In this document: in pieces, positions 9,801 through 18,600 of the stretch | Layout: the number at the start of each line of letters is the position of its first letter | Position numbering within the stretch: the first letter of the stretch is position 1 | Assembly (NCBI GenBank): GCA_017650105.1 | Contig: JAGCFO010000026.1 | Coordinates: forward strand, 119,894 to 183,893 | Source of the DNA: Bacteroidaceae bacterium | Lineage (GTDB): Bacteria; Bacteroidota; Bacteroidia; Bacteroidales; Bacteroidaceae | Length of the DNA: 64,000 bases | Direction of reading: 5' to 3' | Program-made: the position numbers and the translations under genes | Notes under the pieces: model-generated | The model's database searches: none | Told to the model about the DNA's origin: nothing | What the model saw: only the letters and a program-made list of their open reading frames with translations

Positions 9801-10731
9801 AGAATTACGAGAGATTCGCAGCCCGAAGTCATTGATCTATCTGGATCCGTCCCTGGGCTACTTCGGTGACTTTAATTGTTTAGAAGCAAATACGATGTAT
9901 AAATTCAATTTTGCATCAAAACCAAAAGAATACGTAGTTTATGATGTAAATGGAATTGGCTTCTCTCAGTACAATGTTGCTTTGCCGTCTAACTGGACAT
10001 GGTTAGCATATCCTTATGCATATTCATATTCGTTAGAAGAACTGACATCAGCAGGTGCATTTAACAATGTTTCAGCCGGAAGTCAGGTAGTTTCTCAGGA
10101 TGCTATGGCAGAATATAATGGTCGTCAGTGGGTAGGATCTCTTGAAACGCTTACTCCTTCTGAAGGCTTGATGTACTATAATCCGTCATCAACCTCTTCA
10201 ATCAGTTGGCCTTCCTATTCGAAGTTGGGACAAAAGGCAGAGAGTCTTGGCCATGCTCCACGTCGTCGCATAGCAGAGAATGGAGACGCCATTGTTTGGG
10301 ACTATGATGCGCATGCCTTTGCCGATGTGATGGCAATAGTTGCAGTCTTTGACGGACTCACCTTCTCTGATAATTGTTCCGTTGGAGCCTTTGTAAATGG
10401 TGAATGCCGAGGAAAGGGTGTTTATAAGGATGGTGCTTTCTTTATCGTCGTTCATGGAAAACCGGGAGACCAGATTTCGTTCATCCTTCACGACGAGATG
10501 ACGGGTGAATGGTACAATGTCCATGGAGGACTATCTTTAAGCCAGTCTGCTGGAAACATGCAGAACCCTGTTCGGTTCAAGGTGGGAGACAAGACGACTT
10601 CTATTGATGATCTGCAGTTAACGGATGAAAGCAACGATAATAGTACAATCTACGACTTTATGGGACGTAAGGTTTCCGAGCCCGTAGGAGGATTGTATAT
10701 CATCAATGGTCAAAAGACTCTTGTAAAGTAA
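3886..10731 (+). CDS. Giant multi-BIG2 (Ig-like) surface protein with T9SS-like C-terminal tail
   Basis: The product is 2281 residues. The ATG at 3886 gives MKRNLIVLFFALFELFSHALFAQ, a good signal peptide; an upstream in-frame TTG at 3775 is inside the promoter box. Residues 24-490 hold two related N-terminal beta-rich units. From residue 492 to about 1833, BIG2-like domains alternate between two types: A, with 'WIGE/YIGE...DATN..VTWTSSD', and B, with 'NRGxTTxL...YDKSVTW', giving about eight A and seven B. Next comes a beta-rich region with 'LSSGWNWVSTPS', and the end is 'YDFMGRKV...GLYIINGQKTLVK', resembling a T9SS sorting domain. The protein is probably exported to the surface as an extended adhesin or scaffold. 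The first three A-B units repeat every 567 bp with near-identical stretches, suggesting recent duplication. It is the first gene of the block ending at 29613. Confidence 0.9.
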   Translation: MKRNLIVLFFALFELFSHALFAQNNSFTIYLDVSCAGTRLTSQECSWTYIAVYDEDNNYLGSCYQQNLSTSKARFKVEFTPNNPEELNGKKLSFTLGSYPTQGNTSSIEYGDYYISPNSVLLNNSVKTVTYTPGGVAGSADNPITINFVPLQTVTAPSAINMKVGETICVSDLFSYTPANASLPFYFPQFQENDSFGYFQGEYQWYQGNPEGFFLTGVSPTSSAEEQPMLYWYVNNTLNGYIPVNVTINTNDCLYYVTIMADGEPLNYQWWGISEMNFIAVTPYINGVAVGEPQSVQTFDVYSDTSSVKPFFYAVSIPANTYAGKTVEFHVTTAYDEELLDEIGAFSLPMSGEFIIRDVSWATEGRSYTGSTMPVTKGKAWGTTGNPVVLNFVRPTSVTTNPSSIDLRVGKTYNLNNLKYTFNPATSSAAVNFSPEWTVGNYVEYMKVEKTNNGTILTALKEPPYAPVTVDGFAEDYAAVSVPVNITSVVSVTGITIPDANKNQVVWLGDVWQDAYLPLDGLYKITPTDATNQSVTWTSSDASVAVVDGHSNEFGEWYAVGKKAGKTTLTVKTVDGGKTASLNLEVRVHVTGIELKKASVTVKRGSNTNLSNYIKSVLPADAYDKSVTWAVEDTSTVVTIDQSFGTWQMKANRTGTTTLVVTSVDNPRVRAYLTVTVESSVTDITIPDANKNQVVWLGDVWQEAYLPLDDLYEITPKDATNQEVTWTTSDESIVSVYTGGNEFGEWYAVGNKVGKAVLTVTTVDGGKTATLNVEVRAHVSGIELKSESVKVNSGSTTNLSNYIKSVLPTDAYDKSVTWAVTDTSTVVTVSQSFGTWQMKANRAGFTYLKVTSVDNPDVSAFLTVTVESKVTGITVAEPNQILYIGESANLKYTIQPSDATNKGVTWTSSDASVVRIESNPNITTAVAQKVGTAVLTATTLDGGKTATINVEVRAHVESISLTTQSITVNRGTTTDLSKYIQSVLPANAYDKSVKWTSSNSAVVSISGSLAVANAIGSCRVTATSVDNPRATATLDITVEAAASGIYATNPVQTVWIGEDVDLSTYFVPADATSRIKSWTSSDASVVAISGGTTTAYRAVAQKSGTAVLTVTTDNGQKATIQVTVHAHVTGIELTTQSVTVNRGSTTGLAQYIKAILPTDAYDKSVTWAVNDTSTVVTVSKSNDGTWQMKANQVGFTTLRVTSVDNPQASAFLSVQVDSKVTGITVEEPNQILYIGEYANLDYTISPSDATNKNVTWTSSDNNIVKVEPTPTGYSAVAQKVGKATLTVTTADGGKTATINIDARAHVESISLTTQSITINRGNTVNLAQYIESVLPANAYDKSVTWTSGNPDIVSITGSSAVAKAIGSCRVTATSVDNPRASASLEIVVEAAADGINVNNPVQTVWIGEEIDLSYYFVPADATSNIKSWTSSDPSVVAISGNGTTTAYRAVAQKSGKAVLTVTTDNGQTATIQVTVRAHVEAIRLTVRSVRVNSGTTTNLDQFIDVILPEDAYDKSVTWAVTDTSTVVSVSRSNSGAWQMTANKVGTTTLQVTSVDNPQVSAILMVMVESVSKEIEAEEPEQTIWIGEEVNLNIVFDRPDATTAIASWTSSNPDVVSVTQTEDGTYRAVGVASGEATLTVTTDNGLTTTIDVTVHAHVEDMTTVVQEITILKDETISLSGYPSFQPADAYNKDVVWTSSDATIVSVSGSGTRWDATGLKCGTVTLTVRSLDNPDLIATIIVHVTVEIESFTVRYPEQTVSIGDEINLSYSITPEDAADQYVRWVCSDTLAIELVKTATDNSVRAFARRAGTYTITGTPDDWEHSATITVDVIDNNPLTGLTFDVSTVQMAETETDVAILAHPIPADAQFDIKRLYARVSDTSNMGTSWKYVDVAISPTPTNDVELVIKRAYSLGKVNVDVLYSNDDGISNTLGSITVNVGDVIPLSSGWNWVSTPSASYQSFAVENAGSIFGKELREIRSPKSLIYLDPSLGYFGDFNCLEANTMYKFNFASKPKEYVVYDVNGIGFSQYNVALPSNWTWLAYPYAYSYSLEELTSAGAFNNVSAGSQVVSQDAMAEYNGRQWVGSLETLTPSEGLMYYNPSSTSSISWPSYSKLGQKAESLGHAPRRRIAENGDAIVWDYDAHAFADVMAIVAVFDGLTFSDNCSVGAFVNGECRGKGVYKDGAFFIVVHGKPGDQISFILHDEMTGEWYNVHGGLSLSQSAGNMQNPVRFKVGDKTTSIDDLQLTDESNDNSTIYDFMGRKVSEPVGGLYIINGQKTLVK
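5359..9384 (+). repeat. Tandem A-B BIG2 domain super-repeats
   Basis: The region encodes alternating A and B Ig-like domains with a two-domain period near 189 residues. Starts of the first three A units are at 5359, 5926 and 6493, exactly 567 bp apart. Units 1 and 2 share almost identical DNA at their starts (compare 5371-5429 with 5938-5996). Later units diverge. Confidence 0.85.
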
Positions 10732-10742
10732 ACCGAAGAAAA

Positions 10743-10772
10743 GGCCTATGCTCGTTGGGTCGGGCATAGGTC
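10743..10772 (+). promoter_or_regulatory. Stem-loop between the BIG2 gene and the barrel gene
   Basis: GGCCTATGCTCG pairs with CGGGCATAGGTC (12 bp including two G-T pairs) around a six-base loop. The plus strand continues with an A-rich stretch rather than Ts, so a classical terminator is unlikely. It could be an attenuator, an mRNA-stabilising end or a processing site that separates expression of the giant adhesin from the downstream genes. Confidence 0.5.
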
Positions 10773-10803
10773 ACAAAAAAGAAAAATAAAAAAAGAAAAC
10801 AAT

Positions 10804-12585
10804 ATGAAGAACAAACGTCATCTCTTGTCAGTTACGTTGGCGGTTGCGTATCTTTTAACTGTTACGCTTCCTGTTCGTTCCCAAGACATTGCCCAGATTG
10901 CGAAGAGCGACCCTCTTATCATTACGGGCGCTGTAGGCACGGCAAACACGTTCTATCACTCATCGTTGGGTGCAGGTTATGCCACACCGTTTAGTAGCTC
11001 CTTCTACGCGAGCATGAATATCAGTGTGTATGGCTTCTCCATGCCTTTCTCGGTCTACTATGCGACGAATGGGAACTTTTCGTATAACTACCCGCATTTC
11101 TCATTCAATGCAAGCCCGACGTATAAAAACTGGACGCTTCATTTAGGACTTCGTTCTATGACTTTTTCTAACTATGTCATGACGATGCCTTTCAATGGCG
11201 TAGGTTTGGAGTACAACGCCAATAAGCTGCGTGTCGGAGGTTTTTATGGTACGTTGCAGAAAGCGATAAATGATGACCCTGAAAACCCGTCTGCCCGAAC
11301 ACCTCAATATCAGCGTATAGGCTGGGGTGGGAAAGTCGGATACGGTTCCTCTAATACGTATGTGGACTTATATTTCCTGCGTGCAGAAGATAAATTGTCT
11401 TCTCTTTATGATGTATGGCAACGGTCTCTTCCAGCACAGGAAGATATGGTTGTGGGAGTAAAGAGCCGAATATCTCTTGGTAGCTGGCTGTCATTCCAGG
11501 CAAATGCAGCTGCTACCGTTTTCTCTGATGATATCACGTCAGACACGTTGAAGGTAGAACAGCTAATGCGATGGGATAAAATATTTACTGCTCGCTATAG
11601 CTCGTTAGCCCGTTTTGCGGGAGATATGAGCCTTAACTTCGGTTTCAATGGCTTCAGCGGTTCTTTGACATATAAGTTAATCCAACCTCAATATAAGTCG
11701 TTGGGTGTATCATATATTTCAAACAACATGCATTCTTTGGGATTGTCGGCCAGTACAACCCTTTTCAAAGTTCTGTCCCTCTATGGAAGTTTCAGCGGAC
11801 AGGCTGACAACCTTAGCAAGCAACAAGAATTGACCACAAAGGGTTTTGTATATAATGCAGGGCTCGGATTCAATCTAGGACAGGGATTATCTTTCAGCGC
11901 TGGATACAGCGGTTATCGCCAGATGCAAGACGATGGTACGATTGCTGTTGTTGATAGTATTCGCGTTGATCGCATTATGCATAATTTTTATGCATCTCCT
12001 TCTTTCTCCTTTGGAGGAGATATTTCACATAGCATAGCTCCTACATTCAGTTATACGGTCAATAAAGACTTAAACACATATACTAATGCCGATGGAAGTA
12101 CCGATGTGAAGACGTTAGCCGCTGGCTTGGGCTACAATCTTGGATTGTCGGATGCAGGGCTGAATATTGCAGCAAATTATAGTCGGCAGCAATCTATTGG
12201 ATATGGCACCGAGTATTCTACCGACGCCGTTTCATTAGGAGCTAGTCGTTCTTTTCTTGAGGATGAGAGTTTGGATGCAGGCATCGACTTTTCATTAGCC
12301 CTTAACAATGTTGCCAATCAAGGACGAGACATGTCTTATGGCGCTAATTTAAGTCTCAGCTATGTACTCAAGGAAGTGCATATGTTTTCTTTCACGGCGG
12401 GATATAATCGTTTCAACAACATTAATTTCTTAGATGCTGTGGATGCTTCTGAGTATGAGTATTATCGAGGCTACGATCTCACCTGCAGTCTCAATTATAA
12501 CTACACGTTCAGCCTTCTCGAGATAAAACGCAAGGCAGAGGCGGAAGAAAGTCAGTCAAAAGCTGAAAAATATACGTTGAAATAG
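10804..12585 (+). CDS. Predicted outer-membrane beta-barrel protein of the giant-protein locus
   Basis: The product is 593 residues and begins with a signal peptide ending near 'LPVRSQD' (about residue 27). The mature sequence is dominated by short amphipathic strands with aromatic girdles and Gly/Asn turns, such as 'FSFGGDISHSIAPTFSYTV' and 'LSAGYSGYRQM', spaced as in a large barrel. The C-terminus 'YTFSLLEIKRKAEAEESQSKAEKYTLK' continues past the last strand as a charged tail, which is unusual for a barrel. I do not recognise a named family. The position, directly before the 3649-residue protein and after the BIG2 protein, suggests that it anchors or exports one of these; that is inference. 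Spacing to the next gene is 67 bp. Confidence 0.75.
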   Translation: MKNKRHLLSVTLAVAYLLTVTLPVRSQDIAQIAKSDPLIITGAVGTANTFYHSSLGAGYATPFSSSFYASMNISVYGFSMPFSVYYATNGNFSYNYPHFSFNASPTYKNWTLHLGLRSMTFSNYVMTMPFNGVGLEYNANKLRVGGFYGTLQKAINDDPENPSARTPQYQRIGWGGKVGYGSSNTYVDLYFLRAEDKLSSLYDVWQRSLPAQEDMVVGVKSRISLGSWLSFQANAAATVFSDDITSDTLKVEQLMRWDKIFTARYSSLARFAGDMSLNFGFNGFSGSLTYKLIQPQYKSLGVSYISNNMHSLGLSASTTLFKVLSLYGSFSGQADNLSKQQELTTKGFVYNAGLGFNLGQGLSFSAGYSGYRQMQDDGTIAVVDSIRVDRIMHNFYASPSFSFGGDISHSIAPTFSYTVNKDLNTYTNADGSTDVKTLAAGLGYNLGLSDAGLNIAANYSRQQSIGYGTEYSTDAVSLGASRSFLEDESLDAGIDFSLALNNVANQGRDMSYGANLSLSYVLKEVHMFSFTAGYNRFNNINFLDAVDASEYEYYRGYDLTCSLNYNYTFSLLEIKRKAEAEESQSKAEKYTLK

Positions 12586-12652
12586 AGAATCGTTCCCTGA
12601 ATGAAATCTCATGTGAAGAAAGAATTAATTTGAATCAAAAAAGAAACAAGAT

Positions 12653-15600
12653 ATGAAAAGGAAGTCCTTCTTGCTGAAAGCTGTTGCTATAGCAGTTGTT
12701 TTCAACCTTCAACTTTCTGTTTTTAATGTTGTGCTGGCTCAGGATGTGCAGGTGATGCTTCGCCCGAAGATGGATCCCATGCCTCCGCAGGTAATGAACT
12801 ACATCGACAATCCAGGAACATTTTTTGACGTAGGCCTTTCAAATACGTCAAGTGAACTCTTGAATGTCTTCATCACTATTGAGATAGAGAAGATGTCAAG
12901 TGATTTAAAAGTTACTACACCTTATTATATCCAACCCAATAAGGCTATAGCTTTGATTCCGGGACGTATGACGAATGTTGATCAAGTCACATTACTGAAT
13001 CAGTTCCGTCAGCTTACCACACAAGACATCACTCTTACAGGAGCAGAGGTTTCCGACTTTTACGACAATGGTATCGTAGGCTTGCTACCAGAAGGAATCT
13101 ATCAGGCCCAGGTAAAAGTATATAAATGGGATCCTTCGGTTCGTTATCCTCAGTTGTTGAGCGACCCGTTGCAAGGCAAATGTACCTTTAATGTTTGCTA
13201 TAGTGCACAGGCTCCTGAAATTGTATTCCCGAGCTATAATACGGGATTGCAGATGTTTAACAGAGAAAAGGTTGAACTCGAACCCGAAGATAACCTTTCA
13301 GAAGAAGGCGTGGGCTTGTCATTAAAAAAGAGGGGTACTGTCAAAGGTCTCAAACTTCTCTCTTCGCTTACGGGCTCGGTGTCTGAAGATAATGATGCGA
13401 AATGGCAGGCTGCTGTCGTCGATCCCAATAGCGCTAGATTCATTTGGCAAGCACCTATTTTGAATTGTGGTGGCATAGCACGTCAATATAATTACGTGTT
13501 AAATATTTATCCTGTTGGTCCTACAATGTCCACTCCAGAAGAAGTCGTTAACATGGGGACGGTAGCCAAAGCTATTCAAGGGATAAGAACAACATCATAT
13601 ACCATTTCTCCCGATCAGGTTCGCCAGTTGAAGAACGTAAGTCCTACGGGATACTTTGTTGCTTGTGTAGTGGCAAAACCAACGGTAACAAATAAAGCCA
13701 ATATTAACTATAGTACTGTGGAGAATGGTGGCCGTAGTCAATATTTGGTATTTCGTTTCAGTGACATTCAGTCTGATAATACGGAAGTCGTCGACGATGA
13801 GGAGTATGAGGAAGACGACACGGAAGTCATCGCTGATGTAATCGAAACTGAAGAGGAAGAAGATGAAGACCCGGGTTACACAGAGCCCGATGAATATGAA
13901 GGGAAGAAGTTTGTTTACTATCCTCCAAAATTGACAGATCCCGCTCCCATTCAGGGTAATGTTATTAAAAAAGAGGAGGATATTGCCCTTCATTGGGATA
14001 AACCGGAGATGATAAAGGGCCCGATTGATACGCTCAATTTCAATTACAGTGTCAGCGTATACAAAAAGTTGACGGGTCAGAGTTTCGATTCGGTTTTGGT
14101 AACTAAGCCTATCTTTACGGAGAAATCGCTCTCGGGCCTTAGCTATACCTTGCGATGGGATTCTATCTCGAAAAATGTCAAACTCAACGATAACTTGGTG
14201 GTAGCTGTTTTGCCGGTTTGCACCAATGAGAATTCCGTTGATTACGATAATGATGATAGACGTAACCTTTACCGAGGTTCTTATGTGGTTCTCGATGGTG
14301 GAAAGATGTCCGACTGTGATCCCGATGGAGCAAAGGGAATCACAAATCAGACTTTGGCAATCTTTAATGAAAAGGAGATTCGTAACATGGAAGTGATGGT
14401 TGGCCAGTTCCCGCTTACCATTACAAATGCCAATTTGAACACAACGAAAACAGCTTATCGCGGCAAGGGCTTTATTACATGGAAGCCTATGGGCGATCTT
14501 CCGTTCATGATAAATGTGGAGTTCGATTCCATTATGATCAACAGCGACAAGATTGTTTATTTCGGTGATCTGCTATCAGCTAAAGAGGAAGCGAAAGAAC
14601 TTTCAGAATACATCCCTTATGATATGTTCGATGAGTGGGGATTAGGAGGACTCATCGGTACGGGCAATGCAGAAGTCTATGGAGATAAGCTGATCGGCTA
14701 TCTGCAAGATAACGCTACGATATCAAAGTATTGCGAATATGCACGTGATTATGCACCGTTCTTAGAGGATGCTATCAACGGGCAGGTCTCCGTCAATCTG
14801 CCAGTCAGTCTTTCGAAATATGTACCTACGCTTCCGTTTGATATCCAGATTCTGTCGGCAAGATTCTCTCCCACGAACGCATCCATAGGAATTGTCGGTA
14901 TGTTCCAGATTCCTGAAACGGAATACATCGATAGCGAAATTGCCGTCTTTGGTGTTCCTCGTCTTTGCATTGATCCTGAGTCGTTCATCCCAGATGGATG
15001 TACGATGGCCTTGCTTGCGGATTTCACCTTGAAAGATCCTGGTACTCAATATGAGTTTTCTTTGAAAGCACCAACTTCTTTAGTTGACATGACGGATGGA
15101 TGTGTGTTGGCATTCAATGCAAACGGTTTTGAAAAACTCCATCTTGAGGCAGAGATGTCCATTCCAGGAATACGCAAGGCTGATGCCAAAGGTAATCTAG
15201 TTCGCGGTCAAAGTCCGCTCATCAATATTGAGGCCGACATTAAAGACTGGGAAGACTGGTGGGGAAAGATTACCATGGATAACTTCCAGGTTGAGGAAGC
15301 TCCAGGCTATACATTTGTTCCTACAGGTGATGGTATCATTTACGACCATTCCCAGACGTGGAACGATACCAACTTTAAGTTCCCGGAGCCTATCACAAAG
15401 GGCCTTGGCAAGGATAATCAGGTGAAGAAGTACGATAAGTCTTGGCTTGGAGAAAATCCGAATGATATTAAAACCGAAAAAAAATGGCAGGGACTCTATA
15501 TGGATAAAATAGGAGTCATGTTGCCTCCCCTCTTCAAAGATAAGGACAATCGCATCCAAATCAGCATGGAACAGTTCCTTTGGGACGATAGCGGTGTGTC

Positions 15601-18600
15601 GTTAGTCATTAAAGCAGGTGGGACAAAGAATATCGTGGAAGCTTCCACAGGCTCATTAGGCGGATGGGGAATTTCGCTGAAGGAAGTGGGTGTTTCTGTC
15701 GTGCAAAATGACTTTGGCGCAGCTTATTTCGCTGGAGCTATTGAGATGCCCCTTATCGGAGGAAAATGGAACTATTCCACTTCGTTCGACAAGATTGACA
15801 AGGGAGCGAGAGGGGATAACCTCCGCATCTTGTTCCACATGGAACCCAATGAGAACCCGAAGTTTGATTTCTTCTTGGCCGAGTTAGAGTTGGATAAAGA
15901 CTATTCTCACCTAGATGTGGAGTATTATTCCGACACGGAGCAAACGAATGTGGAATTTGAAACAGCGGGCGATATCACCATAGCTGGAACGGAAGAAGTA
16001 ACCAAGAAGTTGAAAGTCAACATACCCGGTATTCATTTCACGGGCATGCGCCTTGCCAATTTCGAAAAGCCCAAGGAGACGAACAACACGTCGGAGGCTA
16101 CCAAGATGAAGTTTGCCCACACGTTTGATCCTATTTGTGAAGGTCCTGACTTCTGGTTCGAGCTGGGTACATGGGGTTTGGCCTCCGCTGAAAAGACCCT
16201 TGGCCCGTTCAAATTCTCATTGGATAACTTTGGCGTCGACAAGGATGGCAGCAAGGTCGGAGTGAACATTGCAGGTACGATTGGTTTGGTCGGCGATGTG
16301 TTCTCAGCTTCCGCTGGCGTGACTGTCTGGGCAAATGTTGACTTGAAGAAAAAGTCCATGAGCTATGCCGAGACCACGCTCGACGAGTTAGGTCTAAGCA
16401 CGGAATTTGGTGGCTGCAAAGTTGCCGGAAGCTTGAAGTTCGTGGATGAAACTAAGAATAATGTAAAAATCAAGGGTTACAAAGGAACCTTGTCATTTAC
16501 ATTACCGGGTAATCTGATCAAGATGGAGGCCGCAGGAGGTTTCTTCAAGGCGAAGGATACGAAACATGGCGATTTCATGTCGGCTTACTTCTTGGCAGAA
16601 CTGGGCGGCGCTACAGGTATTCAGATGGGTGTTGTCCAACTGAACAATATCCAAGGAGGTTTCTTCTTCCACACCAAGCTGGATATGTCCTCAGTAGAAG
16701 CAAATGAGAGCCCGTCGAAATGGAAAACAGAGGTTGTATATGGCACTCATGGAGGTATGTTCGGCTTGGGCATTGCTACGGCAGGAACCGACCGCGGATT
16801 GAATGCGAAGGTACGAATGGTTGTACTTTATGATGCGGAGAAAAACCGTCTCTCTACATTCCGCATGACAGGTGACATGCATGCTCTTTGTGCTCCCGGT
16901 GCAACGGATGGCCTTATCAATGGTAAATGCTCCATCGTTTACCAGAATCTCCCATCCAGTGAAGGAGGAAAATACTTCCAGATTAACATCACGGTAGATG
17001 CCGGTGGTGACATGAATGACCTCTACAAACAGTTCACAGGAAAAGACCTCGAGATACCGGATGTGACGGCTGGACTGGAAGAAATGGGGGACAAGAGTAC
17101 GAAGAAGAATAAAGACGCTAAGGATTCTAAGCCGAAGATTAGTTGTGGAGTTCATATTTCTATGGACTTCAAGGTAACCATGAAGCCGGATGACTACGTT
17201 GGTGATAAGTTTAAGACAAAGTGGCATTTATATGTCGGTCAACCCGGTGATGGATCATACGAAAGTGAGATGAAGAACCGTTGCAGTATCACAATCATTG
17301 ACTTCCAGGTGGGTGGTAAGAACGATCCTGTAGCTGTTTGGTGTAAGATCTGGGCAAATGCATACATCTGTATCGGAAACGAGCTGCCTGTCAACCCGAA
17401 GACAGGCATCGAAGGCGATCTTCCTCCTATTCCACAGGAGATAGATGAGTTCCTTAACGGCAAAGATGCTAATGGAAATAAGCAATCTCTTTCGGCCACG
17501 GCAGAATCTAAGCGGAGTAATGCAGTAACGCAGTTCAGCGGAAATGCGAAGACTGGTGTGATGTTCGGTGCTCAGGTTGGTGGTGAGTTTGGTGTGAATG
17601 CTGTCATCTGTTATGCAGAAGCCTCGCTGTTGGCCGGCTTCGATGTGGTACTGAAGCAGTTGGAGAATGCCCAGTGTAACGGTAAGCCTGCCGGTGGAAA
17701 GGGCGGCTTCTATGGCATGGGTCAGGTATATGCCATGGCGAAGGGTGAAATGGGACTTATGATCAATCTTTGGATTTTCAAGGGGAAATGGTCACTTATC
17801 GACGTAGGCTTGGGCGCTCTGCTCAAGGGTGGTTTCCCCAACCCGTCATGGATTTATGGAAAGGTGAAAGCTAAGTGCAAACTCTTTGGTGGACTCATCA
17901 AGTTCAATGGCTCACTTACCTTTGAGATGGGTGACGTCTGCTTCCCCGATGCCGGTAACCCACTTGACGATGTCAAGATCTTCGAGGATATGACGCCCGG
18001 TGAGGAACTGGAGCCTGGTGTTTCCATACCTGGCGCTTGGAAGGTGAGTGACGATGAAGTAGTATCCGTCTATGCTCCTGTTGGCTTTACAACAAACATG
18101 AAGATAGGTACTCGACTTGACCTTGTGGATGAAAACAAGGCCAACCGTATGGCAGGTAAAGATGGTGATCCGGATGAATATAGAACAAACGCTATGCGCT
18201 CTTACAAGTTCTATCTGGAGCCTACCGGAACCTTCGATGTTTATGATTCTCAAGGTCAGAATTTAAGTCGTCCAAGCCACTCTGTGTCAATGTCTTATAG
18301 ATCGGGTGATCAGGAAACATTTGAGTATGTAGTACCCGGTGGCCTTCTTGAGGCTAAAAAATATTATCGAATCACTCAGCGTGGCTACTGCAAGGAAATC
18401 CGCAATGGACACGAAGTGGATCCTGTATTCAATGATGAAGAATCCAATTATAAAGATGTGAACAGGCCGTGGAACGACCAGATTGTTCACTTCTTCCGTA
18501 CAGGAGCTATGCCTGATCATATCAATCAGGACGTTGCCTTCATGCTACCCCAAAAGACCACAGGAGCGACCACCTCGGTTATGTACATAGATGAAATGCG

